Positions 44,622-51,613 of a DNA stretch of 64,000 nucleotides are shown here, one piece after another. The position numbers and the translations under genes are program-made. The stretch lies in NCBI GenBank assembly GCA_965277695.1, contig CBDIDQ010000054.1:62001-126000 (forward strand), read 5' to 3'. The stretch is from JABSOG01 sp965277695 (GTDB taxonomy: Bacteria; Pseudomonadota; Gammaproteobacteria; Enterobacterales; Alteromonadaceae). Under the pieces are notes generated by a model that was given only the letters and a program-made list of their open reading frames with translations, had not been told where the DNA came from and did no database searches. How positions within the stretch are numbered: the first letter of the stretch is position 1; each line of letters begins with the position of its first letter.

Positions 44622-45947
44622 TTATTGGGTATAAGCTGGCGGCATGTCGCTTTTGCTGGTGTAACGTCGGCGTAAAGCGTCTTGACGACTGTCTGTGGTG
44701 TGTTGTTTACCGTCGATCCACAGCGTGTCGACTTTGCTGCTTAGCTCAAACGGATCAGCAGTCCATAAAACCAGATTGGCTGGTTTACCGACGGCGATAT
44801 TGCCCGTGTCGAGGTTAAACGCTTGCGCCACATTAGTGGTCACTGCGGCCAGTGCGTCTGTAGCTGTCATGCCATAAGCGATGGCAATACCGGCATCATG
44901 ACGGAGGTTTTTAAGACCAAAAGCACCGCCGGTGCCAATGATGACTTTTACACCCGCTTTGACCAGTAACCCGGCGTTTTCTAGCGAAGCGTGCAGTGAA
45001 TCAAAGTTACGCGGTAATGATAGTGTTGCATCAATAATCACCGGTACGTCGGCCTTGGCCAGTGATTCGGCAATAACAATGGCATCAGCTGCACCACTGA
45101 TAACCAAGTTCAGCTTTAAACGCTGTTTCAGGGCTATTAAGTGGAGTAAATCACTGGCTCTGTTGGCCGAGACAATCAGTGTTTTTTCCCCTTTTAACAA
45201 GGCATTGAGCACTTTTTCCTCTCTGGAAGGCGGCTTTGATTCTTTTTTGTCCTTTTTATCCTTTTTAGGTTTTTTAGCTTTAGCCGCTTCAATTAATTTG
45301 TCGTTGGCATCATCAAGTTTGTTGGTTAGGGTTTGTAAATCCAACGCTCTGGAGCCCTTGCTTTTTACACCCAATGTGACCAAAACGGCATTATTGGCAT
45401 TAACTACGCTGTCAAAATCACCAGATAAGTTGACCAATGAACTCTGCCCGGCGAAGATGCTTTTGCCGCTACGCGGGGTGATGATGCTATGGGTTATGCC
45501 GCCTTTACGGGCGTAGGGAATTGCGCTGGTTTGAGGGTTAAAAGCCAGGCCGGGATCAAAGGTAATATCGGCTTTTTCATCACTGGCATCAACGCTGCCT
45601 TTTACCGCGCCAACTTCAACTAAACCTAGTTGGCTAAAAGCGGCGATAAACCCTGGGGTTAATATCTTACCCTGAGCGTTAATGGTTTTATCTGCGGTTA
45701 TTTGCGCTGGGTTAATCGCGGTAATTATGCCATCTTCAACGATGATTGAGGCTTGCTGTAATACCCCTTGCGTTGAGGCGGTATGTATAGTGGCATTAAC
45801 AATCGCTAAACTGTCGGCATGGACTGCGGCTGATAAACTAAGTAAACCTGCCACTGCGAGAGATTTGCTCAGACGGGTTAGCAGGGGCTGCCTATTGTTT
45901 GTAGTGGTGCCTGTAGTGCTGCTTGTGGTGCTTATTACTGTTTTCAT
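44622..45947 (-). CDS. Exported amidohydrolase-like protein lacking the HxH metal motif
   Basis: 441 residues. A signal peptide (about 1-45, SLAVAGLLSLSAAVHA) follows a Ser/Thr-rich start. The amidohydrolase frame is recognisable: TINAQGKILTPGFIAAFSQLGLVEVG, where the usual DxHxH after the PG-[FIL]-I motif is replaced by AAFSQLG, and the composite barrel end GNIAVGKPANLVLWTADPFEL. A Lys-rich insertion (about 232-252, KKPKKDKKDKKESKPP) is unusual. Without metal ligands it is probably not an independent hydrolase. It may partner the true enzyme encoded just upstream (11 bases away). Confidence 0.85.
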   Translation of the reverse strand: MKTVISTTSSTTGTTTNNRQPLLTRLSKSLAVAGLLSLSAAVHADSLAIVNATIHTASTQGVLQQASIIVEDGIITAINPAQITADKTINAQGKILTPGFIAAFSQLGLVEVGAVKGSVDASDEKADITFDPGLAFNPQTSAIPYARKGGITHSIITPRSGKSIFAGQSSLVNLSGDFDSVVNANNAVLVTLGVKSKGSRALDLQTLTNKLDDANDKLIEAAKAKKPKKDKKDKKESKPPSREEKVLNALLKGEKTLIVSANRASDLLHLIALKQRLKLNLVISGAADAIVIAESLAKADVPVIIDATLSLPRNFDSLHASLENAGLLVKAGVKVIIGTGGAFGLKNLRHDAGIAIAYGMTATDALAAVTTNVAQAFNLDTGNIAVGKPANLVLWTADPFELSSKVDTLWIDGKQHTTDSRQDALRRRYTSKSDMPPAYTQ

Positions 45948-45958
45948 GGTTTTATTCC

Positions 45959-47401
45959 CTACTGCTGACCCAAAAGAAAATCACTTGTCGCCTGATACGC
46001 TTTATCATCACGGTCGTAAACTTTCGCGCCATCCAAAAAGACTTGTTCGGCTTTGGCATAAACACTGAACGGACTGCCATTCCAAATGACTACATCACCC
46101 CGTTTGCCGTTTTCTAAGGTACCGGTTTGCTTGTCGATACCCAGTGATTTGGCCGGATTGGCGGTGATCCAGCGGATCGCATCTTCTTCTTTAAGCTCAA
46201 AACCTTGCTCGCGAGCATCAAACAGTACTTTGCCCGCTTCTTGGTTTAATCGTTGAATAACAGTACCATCGTCAGAGTGGAGCACCGCGCAACTATTTTT
46301 GGGCGCATCAACAATGGCGACATTTTCATGCACCATGTCATAGGCTTCCATTTTGAATCCCCACCAATCGGGCCACATGGCGGCACAGTTGCCATTTTTG
46401 GCCAGTATATCGGCGACTTTATAGGCTTCAATGGCATGATGGAAAGTCCCGGCGTGATAATTAAACTCTTTGCCCAAATCAATCATCATCACCATTTCTT
46501 CGGCTTTATAACAATGATTGTGGATCAGGATATCACCTTCAATCACCCCCATAAGCGTGTCGTTCTGTAAATCCCGAGCCGGGGCGTCGGGGTTTTTGCC
46601 TGCATCATAATCGGCATTATATTTATCCCAAGCCCGTTTGTATTCGGTTGCGCCAATCCAAGCTTCACGAAATACCGCCATACTGCCCATGCGGGTCGAA
46701 GGTGGCACCCCTTTGCTTTTGTAATTGCGCTTGGGGTTTTCACCACAGGCCATTTTTAAACCATAAGGTGCATCGGGGAATTTCATTCCCTGCATGGTGG
46801 TTGAAGGTACATTGCGTAGCGTCACACCACGTCCCCCAATCAGGTTACCCGAGCCGGGCAGTACTTGTAATGTGGTGATACCACCGGCCCGAGCGGTATG
46901 AAGTCCTGGGTCTTGTGGCCAAACACTGTGTTCAGACCATACCTCAGCGGTTATTGGGCTGGTGGTTTCATTACCATCACTATGACCCTCTACGCTGGGC
47001 GTTGGATAAACTCCCAAGTGAGAATGGGTATCGATGATCCCCGGTGTCACCCATTTGCCTTTGGCATTAATGGCAACTGCATTACCGGCGGGGAGGTTTT
47101 TACCTACCTGTTTAATTTTTCCGTCAACAATGAGGACATCAGCATCGTTCAGACGCTCACCTGTACCGGTCAGTACCGTGGCGTGTTGAATGAGGATATC
47201 TTTTCGCGGTAATGCTTGATAGGTGCTGGGATAGGGGTTTTTGTCGAGAACGATTTTTTCGTCCTGCGGTTCGGTTTGCTGGCAACCGCTTAGTGCGGCA
47301 GTGATAGCTAGTAACAGTAATGGATGAGTAGAGCTGTGCTTATGTTGTGGCACGGGTTGTCGCTTGAGTTGTAGCATAGGTTGTAGCATGGGTAGTAGCA
47401 T
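45959..47401 (-). CDS. Exported lipoprotein amidohydrolase (metal-binding)
   Basis: 480 residues. A long N-terminus ends in a lipobox ALSGC (Cys 40), so it should be a membrane-anchored lipoprotein. Amidohydrolase marks: WVTPGIIDTHSHLGVYP (HxH near 126-128), HNHCYKAEEM, FNYHAGTFHHAIEA (metal/substrate His), CAVLHSDDGTVI and the C-terminal GKRGDVVIWNGSPF. Substrate unknown (imidazolonepropionase/dipeptidase-like group). Its first codons overlap a short imperfect repeat (ATGCTAC-type units near 47370-47401) with several possible ATG starts, so the exact start is uncertain. Confidence 0.87.
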   Translation of the reverse strand: MLLPMLQPMLQLKRQPVPQHKHSSTHPLLLLAITAALSGCQQTEPQDEKIVLDKNPYPSTYQALPRKDILIQHATVLTGTGERLNDADVLIVDGKIKQVGKNLPAGNAVAINAKGKWVTPGIIDTHSHLGVYPTPSVEGHSDGNETTSPITAEVWSEHSVWPQDPGLHTARAGGITTLQVLPGSGNLIGGRGVTLRNVPSTTMQGMKFPDAPYGLKMACGENPKRNYKSKGVPPSTRMGSMAVFREAWIGATEYKRAWDKYNADYDAGKNPDAPARDLQNDTLMGVIEGDILIHNHCYKAEEMVMMIDLGKEFNYHAGTFHHAIEAYKVADILAKNGNCAAMWPDWWGFKMEAYDMVHENVAIVDAPKNSCAVLHSDDGTVIQRLNQEAGKVLFDAREQGFELKEEDAIRWITANPAKSLGIDKQTGTLENGKRGDVVIWNGSPFSVYAKAEQVFLDGAKVYDRDDKAYQATSDFLLGQQ

Positions 47402-47586
47402 GGGTTGTTGTTTCTGTGATTATAATTTTGGCATTACTGTAACGAAGATTTAGTGAATATGCGAGAGTAAAGGGGGAATTAATAATTAACAATGGATAGT
47501 TAACAATGAATAATTAAGAGACTACGGTTCCCCGAGCACTGTTTAAAGCGCCCGAGGTTGGTGGTTGTCGAGATTAATTGTCGAGA

Positions 47587-48027
47587 TTAATTGTCGAGCA
47601 GTTTACCTCTGGTGTTGATGGCAATTTTACGTGGTTTTAATGCTTCGGGAATTTCTCGCTCTAGCTCAATGTGTAATAAGCCGTTTTCGACTGAGGCATC
47701 AATGACCTTGACGAAATCGCCGAGTTGGAATTTGCGCTCAAAGTTGCGCTCGGCAATGCCTTGGTATAAGAATTTCTTGCCGTCGTCGATTTTGGCTTTG
47801 GTGCCTTTGACTAATAGGGTGTTCTGCTGGGTTTCGATTTCTAGTTCGCTGTCAACAAAACCAGCGATAGCCATGGTGATACGGTATTTGTCTTCGGCCA
47901 ATAATTCGATGTTGTACGGTGGATAAGACGGCTGTTTTTCCTGCCGGGTGGCAGAATCCATCAAAGAAGCCAGATGATCAAAACCGATGAATGAACGGTA
48001 CAATGGAGTTAAATCTAAATTACGCAT
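47587..48027 (-). CDS. Small heat-shock protein, Hsp20/IbpA family
   Basis: 146 residues from ATG 48027 (MRNLDLTPLYRS, the normal IbpA start), preceded by GAGGAT. An open frame running 57 bases further upstream is the 5' leader and not used. The alpha-crystallin domain covers about 35-125 (YPPYNIELLAEDKYRITMAIAGF, ENGLLHIELERE), and the C-terminal IAIN is the I-x-I anchor. These holdases bind unfolding proteins during heat stress. A sigma-32-like promoter (48152-48182) and a leader with an AGCTC/GAGCT stem next to the ribosome site suggest heat control at two levels. Confidence 0.93.
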   Translation of the reverse strand: MRNLDLTPLYRSFIGFDHLASLMDSATRQEKQPSYPPYNIELLAEDKYRITMAIAGFVDSELEIETQQNTLLVKGTKAKIDDGKKFLYQGIAERNFERKFQLGDFVKVIDASVENGLLHIELEREIPEALKPRKIAINTRGKLLDN

Positions 48028-48150
48028 AATGATATCCTCAATAAGCTCTTTACGAGCTAAGCAATATTTAATCGTGCCCTTCAATAATGAACGAGCGTTA
48101 GTGCTGTTGTTAACTGCTATCTTAAAGGCCCCTTACGGCGACCTGTAAAG
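48028..48150 (-). promoter_or_regulatory. 5' leader with possible ROSE-like RNA thermometer
   Basis: About 120 bases precede the small heat-shock gene start. Near the end, TTGCT is followed by the stem AGCTC-gtaa-AGAGCT and then GAGGAT (ribosome site). TTGCT close to a sequestered AGGA is the pattern known for ROSE elements of ibpA-type genes. The pairing was drawn by eye only. Confidence 0.45.
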
Positions 48151-48151
48151 A

Positions 48152-48182
48152 TATATAAGGACGCCAACAGAGGTTATCAAGG
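48152..48182 (-). promoter_or_regulatory. Sigma-32-like heat-shock promoter
   Basis: On the minus strand CTTGATA, 14 bases, then CCTTATATA, close to the heat-shock consensus CTTGAAA-N14-CCCCATNT. It lies about 125 bases before the ATG of the Hsp20 gene. Confidence 0.55.
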
Positions 48183-48241
48183 GAAAATGATAAAAAAATA
48201 ATTTTTTATTTTATGAGGCTTAGAGAAGGTTATTATGGTGC

Positions 48242-49558
48242 TTAATTTTTAACCGCGTCAGCATTGGTTTTGACCGAGGCTTTGAGATCAATGCCAAGTG
48301 CGGCAAAGACCGGTTGGCCAGGGAAACCGTCGGCGATCATCTTGCGGGCATGTTGAAAATCTCGAATGCCTTTTCGGGTTGCCGGGCCAAAAATGCCATC
48401 AGCTTCGCCAACGTCAAAACCTAGGGTGTTGAGTTTGTTCTGCAACGAGGTTAATTGCACTAAGGTTAAGTTTGGCGATGGGGCAGGGCGACGATGTAAT
48501 TTGCCACCACCTGAAATACGATCAGCCAAATGACCAACGGCTAAAGCGTAATATTCTGAACGGTTCCAGCGCATGATCACCGAAAAGTTATGGTAAACCA
48601 AAAAAGCCGGGCCAGAATGGCCTGAGGGAACCAGTAACGCTGCGGTTATATCGGCCTGACCGATGGCTTTACCATTGGTCTGAGTAACCCCTAATTTATG
48701 CCATTGTGTTAATGTTTTGAATTTATCCATACCACTTTGATGGTAGCCAAATGTTTCACTCAGTTTGACTTCACGGCCCCAGCGATAACCTGCTTGCCAG
48801 CCCAGATGTTGAAGAAAATTAGCCGCTGAGGTAAGGGCGTCAGGAATACTGTTGAATAAATCAATTTTGTTGTCATTATCACCATCCACGGCATATTTGA
48901 GATAAGCCGAGGGCATGAATTGAGTATGACCCATCGCGCCAGCCCAAGAGCCCACCATTTTAGTACTGTCTAATTGTTCTTGTTCAATCAGTTTTAATGC
49001 TTGTATCAATTCAATGGTAAAAAATTCACGGCGACGGTGATCACAAGCCAGAGTAACCAGTGAACGAATGATTGACATTTTGCCTCTGTAACGACCAAAG
49101 TTGGTTTCAAGCCCCCAAAATGACATCAGATAGTGAGGCGGTACGCCATATTTCTGCTGTAGTTTGGTTAGTAATGGGCGGTATTTTTTTAACATTTGAC
49201 GGCCTTTGTCCAACCGCCATTGATTTACCCGTTTATTGAAGTAGCTGGCAAAGGATTCACTAAACTCCGGTTGACGCCGATCATAGACAATGACATTGCT
49301 GTCGGGCACTATTCCCGCCAAACTACGCTTGATCACCTGTTCATCAATACCTGCCGATTGGGCGCGTTGTTCCAGTCTATTCAGACATTGGCTATATTCT
49401 TCAACTTTATCTGCCACGGCATTATCTGCCACGGCATTCGCCTCGGCGGCATTTGCATTTGAGCTAATGAAAGCGGTAACCAAAAGGCTACTGATAAGAA
49501 TGAGATTGATAAAGTTGCCAGACAGTGAGGTGTGAAGGGGTAAAATGCGCAACGACAT
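48242..49558 (-). CDS. Lytic murein transglycosylase, MltB family
   Basis: 438 residues. A signal peptide (hydrophobic ILISSLLVTAFISSNANA, about 20-37) is followed by the SLT_2 domain with the catalytic Glu in FWGLETNFGRYRG, SWAGAMGHTQFMPS and DGDNDNKIDL. A C-terminal peptidoglycan-binding domain (about 370-425) has LNTLGFDVGEADGIFGPATRKGI. It cleaves glycan strands with formation of 1,6-anhydro-MurNAc. There is no lipobox, so this is the soluble MltB-like form with a binding domain. The short repeat AVADNAVADK after the signal region comes from a local duplication. Confidence 0.92.
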   Translation of the reverse strand: MSLRILPLHTSLSGNFINLILISSLLVTAFISSNANAAEANAVADNAVADKVEEYSQCLNRLEQRAQSAGIDEQVIKRSLAGIVPDSNVIVYDRRQPEFSESFASYFNKRVNQWRLDKGRQMLKKYRPLLTKLQQKYGVPPHYLMSFWGLETNFGRYRGKMSIIRSLVTLACDHRRREFFTIELIQALKLIEQEQLDSTKMVGSWAGAMGHTQFMPSAYLKYAVDGDNDNKIDLFNSIPDALTSAANFLQHLGWQAGYRWGREVKLSETFGYHQSGMDKFKTLTQWHKLGVTQTNGKAIGQADITAALLVPSGHSGPAFLVYHNFSVIMRWNRSEYYALAVGHLADRISGGGKLHRRPAPSPNLTLVQLTSLQNKLNTLGFDVGEADGIFGPATRKGIRDFQHARKMIADGFPGQPVFAALGIDLKASVKTNADAVKN

Positions 49559-50114
49559 GTTCCTTTATATCTAATTAAATGTTGGGTTGGCTTTTAACAC
49601 TATTTTAGCGCCAGCCATTGACTGGGTTTATCATACACAGCCAATGTGACAACTGCTATCCATTGCAATATAAAAAACAGGATAAAACCTGATAAGGCGG
49701 CAAAATTTGCTTGGTCTGCCTGTTTGTTGTTTTATTAATCATACCGAACGTTCAGTCAATTGCAGTTGGGAACTATTTGCATAGTGCGTAAAAATGTTCA
49801 GTTTAGAGACCTCTGGGTACAAAATAAAAGACATAAAGCTGATTTCAGGCAAAAAAATCAGCCGTAAACAAGCATGTTCTTTACTCGTTTAAAGTTTTTT
49901 TAATTAAATTCTGTTTAAATAAAATTGTTATTATTCAGTAGTTTAGTGTTTTCGTAACCGTTCGTAACCGAATGATAATGGGCTTCGTAAGCTTCCGTTG
50001 ACCATCGAAGACCATCGAAAGTGGTTTTGTTGCTCAGAAAAAATATTATGGGTGTCATTCAACGACGCATAAAACATGATTTAAACAAGTAGTTAACAAA
50101 ACAGGGGTATTGAT
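49559..50114. other. Long intergenic region upstream of the cold-shock cluster
   Basis: 556 bases, divergent promoters. Notable items are the palindrome ACCGAACGTTCAGT (49744-49757), a tandem duplication of TTCGTAACCG (49951-49970) and a tandem duplication of GACCATCGAA (50000-50019), each repeat unit 10 bases long. The last 200 bases may be the leader of the small-gene/cold-shock transcript. No gene was found. Confidence 0.5.
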
Positions 50115-50342
50115 ATGTTGTTACAGACACTGACGGAAACACAAACAAACGAACGCTATTTACGTATCAAAGCCTTGGAGCACTTAATAGAAGCTGATTT
50201 CGACAACGATAAAGCTTGTCATGAAGTATGCCATTTGATCGCCCAGTTGTTCAGTCACAGCGATGATGATATTAGCCGTATGGTTGCCAACCTTGCTACT
50301 AAAGCACTGCAATCGTCGGTAGAGACAGCAACAATTAACTAG
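50115..50342 (+). CDS. Small protein of unknown function upstream of the cold-shock gene
   Basis: 75 residues, mostly helical, acidic centre (IEADFDNDKACHEVCHLIAQLFSHSDDDIS), two Cys near the middle (CHEVCH). AGGGG precedes the ATG. No family recognised. It lies 74 bases before the cold-shock-domain gene and in the same direction, so a shared transcript is likely. The CxxxC pattern with His could bind metal, but that is only a guess. Confidence 0.55.
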   Translation: MLLQTLTETQTNERYLRIKALEHLIEADFDNDKACHEVCHLIAQLFSHSDDDISRMVANLATKALQSSVETATIN

Positions 50343-50416
50343 TAATAGCAAGCAAATACAATACATAAACGTTACACCAAAACGATTTAACAATAACAGT
50401 ATTAAGGAAACAGATT

Positions 50417-50662
50417 ATGTCAGACGAAAAACGGTATCAAGGTAAAGTAAAATGGTTCAATGTTGCTAAAGGCTTCGGCTTTATTGTTACAGATGAAGTT
50501 GATGATGATATTTTTGTTCATTATCAAAATACGCCAAAATGTAAGAAAGTCGGCACTCGTCGATTGCTTGAAGGCCAAGTTGTTAATTTTGAATTATGCA
50601 TCAACGGCAGCAAAGGTTTTGAAGCAAGAGACGTAGTAGTAGAACAACCGGTTTACGCTTAG
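50417..50662 (+). CDS. Cold-shock domain protein
   Basis: 81 residues. One CSD with VKWFNVAKGFGFIV (RNP1) and DDIFVHYQN (RNP2), the single-stranded nucleic-acid binding surface of the CspA family. Compared with CspA, the loop after RNP2 is unusual (TPKCKKVGTRRLLEGQ) and the last strand ends AKF-less with EARDVVVEQP. It may act as an RNA chaperone. An AAGGAAA site precedes the ATG. It sits between two small unknown genes. Confidence 0.9.
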   Translation: MSDEKRYQGKVKWFNVAKGFGFIVTDEVDDDIFVHYQNTPKCKKVGTRRLLEGQVVNFELCINGSKGFEARDVVVEQPVYA

Positions 50663-50746
50663 TTATTTAGCTATTTTAACTTTGTTTTTGCCCTGCGGTA
50701 TGCGTTTAGCATCAAGGGTTTAACACAATACGTTACGGGAGTTGAT

Positions 50747-51010
50747 GTGGATATTGATAATTTTGAAAAATGGTCAGGTCAGTTTGAGGCAATGTTAGCC
50801 CAACTTGACGGTCACGAAAAAGCAATGCAGGCTGCGGCCAGACGCCACCCGTTAGCCGATACCGAATACCTTGAAGCTTGTGCCACTCAGGCTTCAATGG
50901 AAAAATGTCTGAAAAAACTGGCCAATGATATCAGAGCACTGGGGTTTTGTTATAACAACCTCAGAGGCGCGATACAGATGCCAAGAGAACAATTTGATAC
51001 GTTAGATTAA
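50747..51010 (+). CDS. Small helical protein of unknown function
   Basis: 87 residues starting at GTG 50747. Predicted all-helical (WSGQFEAMLAQLDGHEKAMQAAARRH, SMEKCLKKLANDIRALGF), no signal peptide. It follows the cold-shock gene by 84 bases in the same direction. No family recognised. The GTG start and weak ribosome site make the exact start uncertain. Confidence 0.55.
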   Translation: MDIDNFEKWSGQFEAMLAQLDGHEKAMQAAARRHPLADTEYLEACATQASMEKCLKKLANDIRALGFCYNNLRGAIQMPREQFDTLD

Positions 51011-51260
51011 GTTTGATTTTAGCTGTCGCAAATAACAATAAAAAGTGACAGTGAAAGCGCAACAAGCAAAGAAGAATAATAATAACCAATATCAGCATGT
51101 GAACAAAAATAATAAATCGCAATAAGTGAAGAACAATAATAAATAACAATAAGTGAAAAATAATAATAAATCGCAGTAAGTGAACAATAACAACAATCAG
51201 TACTAAGTGAATAACAACAAAAATAGTTAACAATAAAAACAGTTAATAACAATAATAAAA
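51011..51260. repeat. Degenerate A-rich repeat zone
   Basis: About 250 bases built from words such as AATAATAAATCGCAATAAGTGAA and AATAACAATAAGTGA, repeated at irregular spacing. The plus strand is almost free of C and T runs. Open frames on the minus strand across it (Leu/Ile/Tyr/Ser-only) are artefacts of the repeat. Confidence 0.6.
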
Positions 51261-51309
51261 ACTAGGATGCAACAATAACAATAAACGACTATTAATGATT
51301 AAAGCTGTT

Positions 51310-51354
51310 GCGATTTGTATTAATAAGGTTCCCTTCGTTATTAATATAAATCGC
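51310..51354. repeat. 17-bp inverted repeat (long hairpin)
   Basis: GCGATTTGTATTAATAA and TTATTAATATAAATCGC pair at 16 of 17 positions around an 11-base loop (GGTTCCCTTCG). There is no T run after it. Its arms share GCGATTT/AAATCGC with the AAATCGC words of the repeat zone just upstream. Confidence 0.7.
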
Positions 51355-51536
51355 AGCATCTGATCTTTTCCTTTTCTTCAATCCTTTTCCTGCTTTCTGA
51401 TAAATCAATCTTTGCATTTTCTCTTCGCTTCGTTATGGGCTTTTGTTGACGGGTGGTCTGTGCGGTGGGCGACGCTGCGCTTTTGCGTAACCTCCGCTCA
51501 ATTCGTATCTGGTTTCGCTATCGATCCACCCTACGG

Positions 51537-51613
51537 GACATTGGTCGACTTCGTTATAGGATATTAGTAGCCCACCCAAGACATTGGTAGGCTTCGTTAT
51601 AGGATATTAGTAG
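51537..51613. repeat. 34-base direct duplication at the end of the PKD gene
   Basis: GACATTGGTCGACTTCGTTATAGG... (51537-51570) and GACATTGGTAGGCTTCGTTATAGG... (51580-51613) agree at about 32 of 34 positions. The second copy covers the stop codon of the PKD/YHYH gene. The preceding 100 bases (about 51440-51535) read like a GTGGATCGATAGCGAAACC-type intergenic repeat common in such genomes. Confidence 0.65.

Noticed and set aside
45682..46068. Plus-strand frames of 60-190 residues over the amidohydrolase genes
   Set aside because: Shadow frames of two clear minus-strand genes. Composition follows codon third positions of the real genes.
51019..51252. Minus-strand frames rich in Ile, Leu, Tyr and Ser over the A-rich zone
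   Set aside because: Low complexity reading of a degenerate DNA repeat. No start signal or domain is visible.
51011..51260. Possible CRISPR array
   Set aside because: Repeat words vary in sequence and spacing, spacers of constant length are absent, and no cas genes are in the window.
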